8,462 nucleotides of DNA from Balneolaceae bacterium (GCA_007129085.1 SKWF01000172.1:1-8462); one strand, 5' to 3'; shown: positions 1 to 7,552, numbered from the stretch's first letter. The notes: generated by a model not told the origin, from the letters alone. Numbers and translations: made by a program.

Positions 1-467
1 GACTGCCGAACGGAAACTGCCTCCACCAAATCATCCGGATTGCCTCCGCCCTCCTCGGTGTAGTGCCACAGTGTATCGGGAAATGTTACGGTATGCGCCG
101 CCGTTATCAATACGGTTTTCCCGCCCCGGTTTGATAGGATCAGCGCCGAGCCCGCCTTCGATTCGTGATCCATCATCGTCTGTACAGACCGCTGCATCAG
201 GTCTGCTTCCTCGAGTTCACGGCGGGTTGGAAGATCATCTAAACTGAATTGGTACGTTCGATATGCTACTGTGTTATGAACCCGTTTAACTGACTCTAAA
301 CCCTTTTTTACCTCACCCTTCAAAAAGTCAGAACCTGTTGCGCTCATATAACGAGATTCGGTACCGTGTTCAGGCCGTTCAGTTACAACCTGTTCACTAC
401 CGGAACATCCACTTAGCAATGCAGCACTAATACAGAATAGTAAAAATGAGGTGGCAAAATTTTTCAT
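1..467 (-). CDS. Lipoprotein with probable trypsin-like (S1-fold) protease domain, 3' end outside window
   Basis: Partial gene: 155 codons are visible and the reading frame stays open to the window edge. The N-terminus has a Lys, a hydrophobic stretch and a lipobox LSGC with the lipidated Cys at residue 21, so the mature protein should be membrane-anchored and outside the cytoplasm. Residues 25-100 are a polar, probably helical linker. From residue 105 the sequence GSALILSNRGGKTVLITAAH resembles the first beta-strands and catalytic-His motif (TAAH) of chymotrypsin-fold proteases, with the candidate His at residue 125. The Asp and Ser of the triad would lie beyond the edge, so activity cannot be judged. 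The start at 467 is chosen because it places the signal peptide correctly; an in-frame ATG at 500 would add 11 residues in front of it. The gene is divergent from the cation ATPase. The lipoprotein call is firm; the protease call is an inference from one motif region. Confidence 0.72.
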   Translation of the reverse strand, partial: MKNFATSFLLFCISAALLSGCSGSEQVVTERPEHGTESRYMSATGSDFLKGEVKKGLESVKRVHNTVAYRTYQFSLDDLPTRRELEEADLMQRSVQTMMDHESKAGSALILSNRGGKTVLITAAHTVTFPDTLWHYTEEGGGNPDDLVEAVSVRQ

Positions 468-645
468 TGTGCAATATTCCCATTTTGAAGCAATAGCCAT
501 CACAAAATCTTTCTATTGTAAACTTTAATAATGGCAGAAAATTTTATTGGAACAACGTATTTTTAATTTAAGGTTAAGTAATCGTCCGATTCATTACCTT
601 ACAACAGTTTCACCCCTTAATTCGATCACTGCAAGGTCATTCATC
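468..645. promoter_or_regulatory. Divergent intergenic region between lipoprotein and cation ATPase
   Basis: This 178-bp spacer is AT-rich, especially 500-580, and must carry promoters for both divergent genes. I find no confident -35/-10 pair and no clear Bacteroidota-type TAnnTTTG element. The best minus-strand -10 candidate is TACAAT, read on the minus strand near 515-520, with a poor -35. On the plus side AAGG at 633-636 lies 9 bases before the ATG at 646 and is a plausible ribosome binding site. It supports that start over the TTG at 547, which would add 33 residues with no family similarity. Confidence 0.4.
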
Positions 646-3363
646 ATGCAAGATTCTACAGAACAAAAAGAGAGTTCATCACAAACGGTTTGGCATAATC
701 TAACTACTGCTGAAGCTTTAGAAAATTTAGGGGTTTCTGAGAATGGTATTACAACAGAAGAGGCCCAAAAAAGGAAGGAGAAATATGGGCCAAACAAACT
801 GCCGGATGCGGAGCCACCATCAGCCCTGAAACGTTTTTTACTCCAGTTTCATAATGTGTTGATCTACGTGTTGCTGGCAGCTGCGGCAATTACCGGTCTG
901 CTGGAGCATTGGCTTGATACCGGAGTCATTTTGGGAGTTGTGGTTATCAATGCCATCATCGGGTTTGTGCAGGAAGGGAAAGCGGAAAAAGCACTCGAGG
1001 GAATCCGGAAGATGCTTTCGCTCGATGCCACTGTGACCCGAAACGGCCAACGCAGAAAAATTGATGCCGAAGAGCTGGTGCCGGGCGATATTGTTTTACT
1101 GAAATCGGGCGATAAAATTCCGGCTGATTTGCGCCTTCTTGATGTGCGAAGCCTGCGGATTGAGGAGTCGGCACTTACCGGTGAATCTGTAGCCGTAGAA
1201 AAACACACCTCAGTTGTCGATGAGAATTCTGTTCCCGGAGATCGGAAAAACATGGCTTTTTCCGGCACCTCGGTAGTCTACGGACGTGGTACCGGCGTTG
1301 TAGTTGAAACCGGATCACACACAGAACTCGGGAAAATTAACCGAATGATGAGTGATGTGGAGAAAATTACCACACCGCTTCTCCGTCAAATTGATGGATT
1401 CGGAAAATCCCTGTCTGTAGTAATTCTTGGCGTTACGGCACTCTTTTTTGCCGTCGGGTATTTCTTCCGTGACTATGAAATTGCCGAGCTTTTTATGGCG
1501 GTGATTAGTCTTGCCGTAGCAGCCATTCCCGAAGGGTTGCCTGCAATTATGACCATCACCCTGGCGATTGGCGTGCAGGCAATGGCTCGGCGGAATGCGA
1601 TCATCAGGCGACTGCCATCGGTGGAAACGTTGGGGTCGGTGAATGTAATTTGCTCCGATAAAACCGGAACACTGACCCGTAACGAAATGACGGCGCGGGC
1701 GGTTATTACTGCCGAAGAGGAGTATGAAATTGAAGGTGCGGGGTATAAACCTGAGGGGAGCATCAAAAAAGATAGCCGGGAGATCGACCCGCAAAATGAA
1801 ACGGTGTTTAAGAAATTAGTTGAAACCGTTTACGCCTGCAGTGATTCCGAAATCCACAAAGAAGAAGATGGCGAATGGAAGCTGGAGGGTGAACCGACCG
1901 AGGGGGCATTAATTACGCTGAGCTATAAAGCGGGATTTAAAGATTTTAAACCTACTCGGGTTGATCACATCCCGTTTGAATCGGCACATAAATACATGGC
2001 CACGTTAAACAGCCACGAGCAAGGACGTATTATTTATGTAAAAGGAGCACCGGAACAGCTCCTGAAACGCTCATCCACTCAATTAACCAACAGCAACGAA
2101 GCTGAACTGGACGAAAACTACTGGTCTGCCGAAAGTGAAAAACAGGCCAAGCAAGGCCGTCGACTGATGGGGGCCGCATTTAAAATTGTGGATGCAGATA
2201 AAGAGTCCATCAACAATGATGACATTGAGGACCTTACCTTTCTCGGGTTGATTGGAATCGTGGATCCACCCCGCCCCGAGGCGATTGAGGCGATAAAAAC
2301 CTGTAAGAGTGCCGGCATTAAAGTAAAAATGATTACGGGAGATCACCTGCTTACGGCAAAAGCGATTGGGCTTGAACTCGGCATTGGAGATGGCGAAAAA
2401 GCGATCAGCGGAGCGGAGCTTGAGAACATGAGCGATGATGAACTCCGCAAAGCTGCCCTTGAGTACGATATTTTTGCACGAACCAGCCCCGAGCATAAAC
2501 TGCGCTTGGTTAAAGCGCTGCAGGCGGAGAAGATGATCTGTGCCATGACCGGCGACGGCGTAAATGACGCTCCCGCACTAAAACGGGCTGACGTGGGAAT
2601 CGCCATGGGAATAAAAGGAACCGAAGTGACAAAAGACTCCTCCGAAATGGTGCTGGCCGATGATAATTTTGCCTCTATCGCCAATGCCGTTGAAGAAGGG
2701 CGTACCATCTACGATAATCTTAAAAAAGCGATCCTTTTTATCATTCCCACAAACGGTGCCGAATCACTGGTCATTATGGCAGCTGTTTTAATGGGCTTGG
2801 TGCTGCCCATCACCCCGGTACAAATTCTGTGGGTAAATATGGTTACCGCAGTAACCTTGGCCCTGGCACTCTCGTTTGAGCCGACCGAACCGGGCGTAAT
2901 GAAACGGCCGCCGCGCGATTCCCAATCCGCAATTTTGGGTGGATATCTGATTTGGCGAATCGCCTTCGTCTCTTTTTTAATTGGCGGATTAACCCTCGGG
3001 TTATACTACTGGCTGCGGCAAAACGGTTATGATGTAGCTACCGCCCGAACCATCGGTGTTAACACACTTGTTGCGGGTCAGCTTTTCTACCTCTTTAACT
3101 GTCGACGTATGCACACGGCCGCAATCGGGCGAGGATTTTTCAACAATCGAGCTGCTTTTTATGCTTCCGGCATCTTAATTATTCTGCAGCTAATTTTTAC
3201 CTACGCTCCGTTTATGAATACGCTGTTTGGCACAAGTCCACACGATATCAGCTACTGGATCTACCCCGTCATCGGTGGAGCTGCTGTATTTACGATTGTT
3301 GAGATAGAAAAACAGCTTCTCGGAAAACGACGGAAACACAGCCCCGAAAAAACCTCCCCGTAA
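646..3363 (+). CDS. P2-type cation-translocating ATPase (Ca2+-ATPase-like)
   Basis: An ATP-driven cation pump of the inner membrane, 905 residues from the ATG at 646, a normal length for the family. Numbering is from that ATG. The N-terminal cation-ATPase domain (about 14-65) begins with a WHNL motif. The actuator-domain TGES is at 178-181, the M4 motif PEGLPA at 295-300, the phosphorylation motif DKTGT at D338, the nucleotide-binding KGAPE at 466-470, TGD at 564-566 and TGDGVNDAP at 635-643. Ten membrane helices fit at about 70-89, 92-109, 256-274, 279-308, 698-718, 725-745, 768-790, 802-820, 836-856 and 868-891. By analogy with SERCA, cation ligands are kept in M4 (E296), M5 (N703, E706) and M6 (N731, T734). 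The M6 Asp is Ala (A735, in NMVTAV), so Ca2+ is likely but not certain; Na+, Mn2+ or H+ remain possible. The M6 sequence recalls the CtpF branch of P2 ATPases. The pump class is certain, the ion is not. Confidence 0.96.
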   Translation: MQDSTEQKESSSQTVWHNLTTAEALENLGVSENGITTEEAQKRKEKYGPNKLPDAEPPSALKRFLLQFHNVLIYVLLAAAAITGLLEHWLDTGVILGVVVINAIIGFVQEGKAEKALEGIRKMLSLDATVTRNGQRRKIDAEELVPGDIVLLKSGDKIPADLRLLDVRSLRIEESALTGESVAVEKHTSVVDENSVPGDRKNMAFSGTSVVYGRGTGVVVETGSHTELGKINRMMSDVEKITTPLLRQIDGFGKSLSVVILGVTALFFAVGYFFRDYEIAELFMAVISLAVAAIPEGLPAIMTITLAIGVQAMARRNAIIRRLPSVETLGSVNVICSDKTGTLTRNEMTARAVITAEEEYEIEGAGYKPEGSIKKDSREIDPQNETVFKKLVETVYACSDSEIHKEEDGEWKLEGEPTEGALITLSYKAGFKDFKPTRVDHIPFESAHKYMATLNSHEQGRIIYVKGAPEQLLKRSSTQLTNSNEAELDENYWSAESEKQAKQGRRLMGAAFKIVDADKESINNDDIEDLTFLGLIGIVDPPRPEAIEAIKTCKSAGIKVKMITGDHLLTAKAIGLELGIGDGEKAISGAELENMSDDELRKAALEYDIFARTSPEHKLRLVKALQAEKMICAMTGDGVNDAPALKRADVGIAMGIKGTEVTKDSSEMVLADDNFASIANAVEEGRTIYDNLKKAILFIIPTNGAESLVIMAAVLMGLVLPITPVQILWVNMVTAVTLALALSFEPTEPGVMKRPPRDSQSAILGGYLIWRIAFVSFLIGGLTLGLYYWLRQNGYDVATARTIGVNTLVAGQLFYLFNCRRMHTAAIGRGFFNNRAAFYASGILIILQLIFTYAPFMNTLFGTSPHDISYWIYPVIGGAAVFTIVEIEKQLLGKRRKHSPEKTSP

Positions 3364-3450
3364 TTGCCCATTATAAATATTCAATCTCTTGGGTTATTTT
3401 CTGAGCGTTGTCTGCATTTTCAGAGTCATTAACCATAACATATTCACTCA

Positions 3451-4959
3451 ATGAAAAAGCTATCCCTACCCATCACGCTGCTGTTTATTTTCGCACTATT
3501 CGCATCCCCGGCAATCAGCCAGGATGCGGATGCCGACCGAATAGAAAAATTCGTTCATCAACCCGAAGTGGAGTTCGACATCTATTTCCTCGCCTCCGAT
3601 GAATTTTTGGGTCGCGACACCGGCACGCAAGAGCTCAAAATTGCCTCCCGATATATTGCAACTACTTTTCAAACCAACGGTGTTCAAAAACCCGACGGTT
3701 ATGATTCCTATTTCCAAGAAGTGCCGTTTTTACGACTTCCGGTACCGCAATCCGCAGAGTTTCGGGTTGATGAACGCACCTTTACACTCGGCAATGATCT
3801 GCTTACACTCAGCCCCGTCAGAGGAGAGTTTAGCGCTGAAATTATTAAGCTCGAATACGCCTCTGAGGAGGAAATTGCCGAGCAAGATGTAGAAGGGAAA
3901 TTTGTGGTGGCGGAATTTGGACTCCCAAATGTGCGGTCTCCCCAACAGGCGTACGGGCTATCATCAGAAAAACGCCAATGGGTACAGGAAGCCGGAGGCC
4001 TTGGCTTGATTGAGCTCTACACAAGTCCACAAATTCCTTGGCCGATGATTACCAATTTTCTGGGAGGAGAGCGGATCGAAGTTGATTCAAACGGTGAACA
4101 ACGTGAACAGATCCCACACTTCTGGATGAATGCGGTGGATGGAGAGAAAAAAGATCTTATCTCGCAGCAAGATGGCGAAACTGCAGAGCTTTCGATTGAG
4201 GGAGATGAGCCTGAAGAGTTCAACAGCCGAAACGTTATTGGCGTGGTAGAAGGAACCGATCCTGATTTGAAAAATGAATATATTCTGCTCAGTGCCCATT
4301 ACGATCATATCGGGCTCACTGATGGTGCAGAACCACCATTTTCCGGTGATGAAATTCATAACGGTGCCCGTGATAATGCTGTAGGAACGTCAGGTATTAT
4401 GTTTGCCGCCCGATACTTTGCAGAAAATCCTCCAAAACGATCTGTTATTTTTGCCGGGTGGACGGCTGAGGAGCAGGGCCTTCTCGGGAGTGCCTATTTT
4501 GCTGAAAATCCCATGATTCCACTCGAAGAGATTGTTTATAACCTGAATATTGATGGCGCCGGCTATAACGACACCACAAAAGTGACCGTTATCGGGCTGG
4601 GCCGCACAGAAGCAGATGATGATCTGAAAGCTGCGGCTTCCGCTTTTGGGCTCGAAGCCATTGGCGATCCGGTTCCCGAACAGAACCTGTTTGATCGCTC
4701 CGATAATGTAAACTTTGCACGAAACGGCATTCCGGCACCCACCTACAGTTTGGGAATCACCGATTTTGATGATGAAATCAACAAATATTACCATCAGCCC
4801 GCCGATGAGCCCGACACCATCAACTACTCGTACATTACACAGTATATTCGTTCGTACCTATTTGCGGCCGAAGCGATCGCCAACCGCGATGTAGCGCCAT
4901 TTTGGATCGAGGGCGATGTGTACGAAGATGCCGGAAAAGAGCTTTACGGCAGAGATTAA
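3451..4959 (+). CDS. Exported M28-family zinc aminopeptidase with PA-like insert
   Basis: A secreted metallopeptidase that should remove N-terminal residues from peptides outside the cytoplasm using two zinc ions. The 502 residues begin with a Sec signal peptide: KK, a hydrophobic core, and probable cleavage after AIS at residue 23. A helical N-terminal part (30-80) leads to a PA-like segment (about 120-250), which often inserts in this family, and then the M28 catalytic domain (260-470). All expected metal and catalytic residues are visible: H283 in SAHYDH, D308 in GARDNAVG, the pair E340/E341 in TAEEQGLLGS (general base and ligand), D368 in NIDGAG and H448 in YYHQPAD. The usual GADDNASG is GARDNAVG here, but the ligand Asp is kept. 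The gene starts 87 bp after the ATPase. No good Shine-Dalgarno precedes the ATG, and the signal peptide decides the start. Substrate preference cannot be read from the sequence. Confidence 0.95.
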   Translation: MKKLSLPITLLFIFALFASPAISQDADADRIEKFVHQPEVEFDIYFLASDEFLGRDTGTQELKIASRYIATTFQTNGVQKPDGYDSYFQEVPFLRLPVPQSAEFRVDERTFTLGNDLLTLSPVRGEFSAEIIKLEYASEEEIAEQDVEGKFVVAEFGLPNVRSPQQAYGLSSEKRQWVQEAGGLGLIELYTSPQIPWPMITNFLGGERIEVDSNGEQREQIPHFWMNAVDGEKKDLISQQDGETAELSIEGDEPEEFNSRNVIGVVEGTDPDLKNEYILLSAHYDHIGLTDGAEPPFSGDEIHNGARDNAVGTSGIMFAARYFAENPPKRSVIFAGWTAEEQGLLGSAYFAENPMIPLEEIVYNLNIDGAGYNDTTKVTVIGLGRTEADDDLKAAASAFGLEAIGDPVPEQNLFDRSDNVNFARNGIPAPTYSLGITDFDDEINKYYHQPADEPDTINYSYITQYIRSYLFAAEAIANRDVAPFWIEGDVYEDAGKELYGRD

Positions 4960-5058
4960 TCAACCCGAAAAGGAACAGGGTTCCAGCTAATACCGGTTTG
5001 ATGATTATCACTCCCAAATTTCGTATCCTTAGCGCTTCTTTGTAACTAACTTTTTCCA

Positions 5059-6213
5059 ATGTTTTCTGATTCTGAGATTCAAAAATTCCGATCCCTAAAA
5101 ACGCCGTTTTATTATTATGATATGGGGCTTCTCCAGGAGACGCTCGATGAGGTGAAAACCCACGGCCTGTCGAAGGGATATCATGTTCATTACGCCATTA
5201 AAGCGAATTTTAATTTCGAAATTCTGGAGCTTATTAAAGAGGCCGGGCTCGGAATTGATTGCGTGAGTGGTAAGGAGATTGAGCGCGCTCTGGAAGCGGG
5301 GTTTGATCCGGAGCAGATCGCCTTTGCTGGTGTAGGGAAAACGGACGATGAGATTAAAACCGGGTTAGATGCAGATATCTTCTCTTTTAACTGTGAATCC
5401 CTGCAGGAGATCGAGGTATTAAACTCCCTTGCAGCCGAAACCGGGAAAGTTGCCAACGTTTCTGTTCGGCTGAACCCAAATGTGGAGGCAAAAACCCACA
5501 AATATATCACCACCGGGCTAACGGAGAATAAATTTGGGGTCAATCCGGAAAATTTACCTGAGCTTTTTATAAAACTTCCGGACTATAAGTATATCAATCT
5601 AACAGGAATTCATTTTCATATCGGGTCGCAAATTCGGGATCTGCAGCCGTATATCGATCTTTGCAAAAAGGTGAATATGATTCAGGATATGTTTGAGAGA
5701 AACGAGATTTACCTGACCCATGTAAATGTAGGCGGCGGATATGGAGTAAATTATGAAGATCCCGACGGGGAGCCGATTCCCGATTTTGAATCGTTTTTTA
5801 ACGTCTTTGATGAACATCTGAAGTTGCGGGATAATCAGCAGGTCCATTTTGAGCTTGGCCGAAGCATCGTAGGGCAATCCGGCAATTTGATTTCAAAAGT
5901 GCTTTTTATCAAAGAGGGAATAACCACAAACTTTGCAATTATTGATGCGGGAATGACGGAGCTTATTCGACCCGCTCTTTACCAGGCGTCTCACCATGTA
6001 GATGTACTTACCAGCACCAAGCCTGAGAAAACCTATGATGTTGTGGGGCCGATTTGCGAATCATCTGATACGTTTCGAAACGGAATTTCCCTTCCCGAAA
6101 TAGAGCGGGGCGATCTGGTGGCGATCCGAACTTCAGGAGCCTACGGCGAGGTAATGAGCAGCGGATTTAACCTGCGCGAAAAAGTACCCGCCTACTATTC
6201 CGATGAGATTTAG
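5059..6213 (+). CDS. lysA: Diaminopimelate decarboxylase (LysA)
   Basis: A cytoplasmic PLP enzyme that decarboxylates meso-diaminopimelate to L-lysine, the last step of bacterial lysine synthesis. The 384 residues form an alanine-racemase-like barrel followed by a beta domain. Visible landmarks are the PLP lysine K48 in HYAIKAN, H185 and H187 in GIHFHIGS, the phosphate-binding glycine loop GGGYG at 225-229, ELGR at 265-268, the substrate region DAGMTELIRPALY starting at D296, the active-site Cys C333 in GPICESSDTF (supplied across the dimer interface), and Y362 in SGAYGEVMSSGFN. CESSD and GAYG favour LysA over ornithine or carboxynorspermidine decarboxylases of the same fold. It is shorter than the roughly 420-residue proteobacterial enzyme, as I recall for Bacteroidota members. 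It starts 99 bp after the M28 gene with no clear Shine-Dalgarno. No other lysine-pathway gene is beside it, and no riboswitch-like structure is evident upstream. Confidence 0.94.
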   Translation: MFSDSEIQKFRSLKTPFYYYDMGLLQETLDEVKTHGLSKGYHVHYAIKANFNFEILELIKEAGLGIDCVSGKEIERALEAGFDPEQIAFAGVGKTDDEIKTGLDADIFSFNCESLQEIEVLNSLAAETGKVANVSVRLNPNVEAKTHKYITTGLTENKFGVNPENLPELFIKLPDYKYINLTGIHFHIGSQIRDLQPYIDLCKKVNMIQDMFERNEIYLTHVNVGGGYGVNYEDPDGEPIPDFESFFNVFDEHLKLRDNQQVHFELGRSIVGQSGNLISKVLFIKEGITTNFAIIDAGMTELIRPALYQASHHVDVLTSTKPEKTYDVVGPICESSDTFRNGISLPEIERGDLVAIRTSGAYGEVMSSGFNLREKVPAYYSDEI

Positions 6214-6241
6214 TGGGGCACAACTCTTAAAAGTTTAGGTA

Positions 6242-6398
6242 GTTGTCCAAAAAGAGTGTCACGCCGCACTTAATGCGCTCATTTTTTGAACGCGCAGCGA
6301 AATCTCCAAGCCTTAACGTAGGCAGGAGATGCCGGATCAAAGTCCGGCATGACAGAACTGATGATAAAAGTCTTTTTTCACGTCCTTTTTTGGACAAC
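6242..6398. repeat. 157-bp block bounded by perfect 12-bp inverted repeats (MITE-like)
   Basis: GTTGTCCAAAAA at 6242-6253 is exactly the reverse complement of TTTTTGGACAAC at 6387-6398. The block has no coding capacity. Inside is a second, shorter element (6257-6354) whose ends are also inverted repeats: TGTCACGCCG on the left against CGGCATGACA on the right, 9 of 10 positions matching. Small terminal inverted repeats around a non-coding, foldable core resemble a miniature inverted-repeat element. No convincing target-site duplication flanks the block, so mobility is inferred. It could instead be a folded 3' UTR or a composite of two older repeats. Confidence 0.6.
6322..6357 (+). repeat. Hairpin repeat, copy 1 (ATGCCGGA stem)
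   Basis: GCAGGAGAT leads into a perfect 8-bp stem, ATGCCGGA at 6329-6336 and TCCGGCAT at 6343-6350, around a 6-base loop TCAAAG, followed by GACAGAA. A second copy with the same flanks and a different but equally complementary stem lies at 7517-7552. The upstream bases 6302-6307 (ATCTCC) can also pair with GGAGAT at 6325-6330 (with GCCT/AGGC inside), giving an alternative fold. It has no adjoining T-run and is not a typical terminator. Hairpins ending in ATGACA are, from memory, common dispersed repeats in many bacterial genomes. Confidence 0.75.
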
Positions 6399-6506
6399 AT
6401 CATCTAGCTTTTTAATCAATATCAGAATAGAATCCAGCTTTTTACGATGTTGATTAACGCTCTATTTGTTACATTACGTTTTTAACTCCGGCAATCCTTT
6501 GTACCC

Positions 6507-7415
6507 ATGGCAAAACGAATTTATTCAGAAGAAGAGGTTGAAAAACTTATTCGGCGAGCTGTTCAGCTTGAGGCGGAAAAATCGTCGGGCAGTCGTTCTT
6601 CCGGCAAAGGACTCACCATACAAGAACTGGAAGAGATCGCATCGGAAACCGGTATCAATCCAAAATCGATTCAACAAGCGGCCGATGAGCTTGAAACCGG
6701 GCCACTAACATCAGACAAACCGGAATCGACAACGGTTAGCCGTAACGAAATTGTTTGCGAGCAGTGGGTTGACGCCATCCCCAGTGACCAGGTTATTGAT
6801 GATTTAATTACGGAGCTGAACCACCGATTTGGCACGTCGGAAGATGACGGCAACTGGTGGGATAAACTTTGGGATGATTACAGCGGAAGGGCAAAAGTTA
6901 AGCGATCTTCGCGAAGTATCGACTGGAGCTACACCGACGAGATGGAGATGTACACCACCCGGGTGTTAATGCAAAAGCGGGGAGATAAATTTCGAATTCG
7001 CGTAAGTAAACGTCAGGGGTGGAATATGTCCTGGCATACAGGCGGCGGGTTTTCACTGCTGGGAGGATACCTGACGGTTGTTTTTCTACTTGCGGGCGGC
7101 ATCATTGGGCTTACCGTTTTCAATAATGTTCTAATGGGGCTTCTATCCGGAATTGGTTTCTCGGCCTTGGCTATTCCCGCCACAAATTATTACAGAAGAC
7201 AAAAGCTTGACAAGCATAAAAATGAGGTGGCCGAGATTGGCGAGGCTCTCGCTTTTCAGGCGCGTCAAATGGTGCGGGAGACGGGATCAAAAACCAAACA
7301 GAAATCTTCCCAAACATCTGATACGAAAATTATTGAGATTGAGGATTCCGAGGAAGAATCGACGGATGAAAAAACATCCGGAAACGATCTTCGAAATATG
7401 TTGAGAGAAGATTAA
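6507..7415 (+). CDS. Uncharacterised membrane protein with N-terminal helical domain and two membrane helices
   Basis: I do not recognise a function. The 302 residues fall into parts. Residues 5-62 (YSEEEVEKLIRRAVQLEAEK, then GLTIQELEEIASETGINPKS) are a charged helical segment followed by what looks like a small helix-turn-helix-like unit. From memory, similar N-termini occur in hypothetical proteins of Rhodothermota, Gemmatimonadota and Acidobacteriota. Residues 80-170 are probably a mixed alpha/beta domain rich in Trp and charged residues (DDGNWWDKLWDDYSG). Two hydrophobic helices at about 183-203 and 207-227 form a tight hairpin, followed by basic NYYRRQK. The tail (255-302) is highly charged, with an acidic run near 277-289. 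No signal peptide or catalytic motif is seen. If the basic loop follows the positive-inside rule, both large soluble parts face the cytoplasm. It lies after a repeat block and before a shared terminator, so it is probably transcribed alone. Confidence 0.85.
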   Translation: MAKRIYSEEEVEKLIRRAVQLEAEKSSGSRSSGKGLTIQELEEIASETGINPKSIQQAADELETGPLTSDKPESTTVSRNEIVCEQWVDAIPSDQVIDDLITELNHRFGTSEDDGNWWDKLWDDYSGRAKVKRSSRSIDWSYTDEMEMYTTRVLMQKRGDKFRIRVSKRQGWNMSWHTGGGFSLLGGYLTVVFLLAGGIIGLTVFNNVLMGLLSGIGFSALAIPATNYYRRQKLDKHKNEVAEIGEALAFQARQMVRETGSKTKQKSSQTSDTKIIEIEDSEEESTDEKTSGNDLRNMLRED

Positions 7416-7444
7416 TTGCGCGATATTCAGTACTGTTCACAAAT

Positions 7445-7473
7445 AAAAAAGGCGAGATCAACTCTCGCCTTTT
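7445..7473. terminator. Bidirectional intrinsic terminator
   Basis: A GC-rich stem GGCGAGA (7451-7457) pairs with TCTCGCC (7463-7469) around a 5-base loop TCAAC. Flanking A (7447-7450) and T (7470-7473) runs extend it to 11 bp. Read on the plus strand it ends in TTTT, 32 bases after the stop of the 302-residue protein. Read on the minus strand it ends in TTTTTTATTT, the stronger U-tract, so it should also end the dipeptidase transcript, about 175 bases after that gene's stop. The position between convergent genes fits a shared terminator. Confidence 0.9.
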
Positions 7474-7516
7474 AGAAGATGTTTTGACTAATTCAGAATC
7501 GGAACAGATTCAAGAA

Positions 7517-7552
7517 GCAGGAGATCCCGCATCGGTGTGCGGGATGACAGAA
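7517..7552 (+). repeat. Hairpin repeat, copy 2 (ATCCCGCA stem)
   Basis: GCAGGAGAT leads into a perfect 8-bp stem, ATCCCGCA at 7524-7531 and TGCGGGAT at 7538-7545, with a 6-base loop TCGGTG, followed by GACAGAA. Compared with copy 1 at 6322-6357, both flanks are identical, loop length is the same, and stem positions 3 and 7 have changed on both sides so that pairing is kept. The left half of the larger element around copy 1 is absent here, so this is a solitary hairpin. Confidence 0.75.

Larger units (their letters stand above)
6214..6506. other. Repeat-bearing spacer between lysA and the 302-residue membrane protein
   Basis: This 293-bp gap has no credible gene. Most of it (6242-6398) is a block bounded by inverted repeats, annotated separately. 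The remaining right part (6399-6506) is AT-rich and should hold the promoter of the downstream gene. TCTATTTG near 6460 matches the Bacteroidota -7 consensus TAnnTTTG except at the second base, but I see no matching -33 TTTG at the right distance, so it is only a weak candidate. No clear intrinsic terminator for lysA is visible: the hairpin at 6329-6350 lacks an adjoining T-run. Confidence 0.6.

Noticed and set aside
547..645. TTG start at 547 extending the ATPase by 33 residues
   Set aside because: The added residues have no similarity to the family, while the ATG at 646 has AAGG 9 bases upstream and begins just before the conserved N-terminal domain.
864..1794. Several minus-strand open frames of 70-159 codons opposite the ATPase
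   Set aside because: They lie wholly antisense to a gene with all family motifs, have low-complexity Ser/Arg-rich or irregular composition, and carry no domain or start signal.
4971..4983. Small GGAAC/GTTCC hairpin after the M28 gene as a terminator
   Set aside because: Only 5 bp of stem with a 3-base loop and no T-run; likely chance.
4960..5058. Lysine riboswitch upstream of lysA
   Set aside because: The gap is only 99 bp, too short for the lysine aptamer plus an expression platform, and no multi-helix fold is apparent.
6222..6235. Imperfect palindrome AACTCTTAAAAGTT after lysA as an operator
   Set aside because: AT-rich, one mismatched pair, and located downstream of a gene rather than at a promoter.
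6329..6350. Hairpin after lysA as an intrinsic terminator
   Set aside because: The stem is perfect but is followed by GACAGAACTG rather than a T-run, and a second copy exists elsewhere, so a repeat explains it better.
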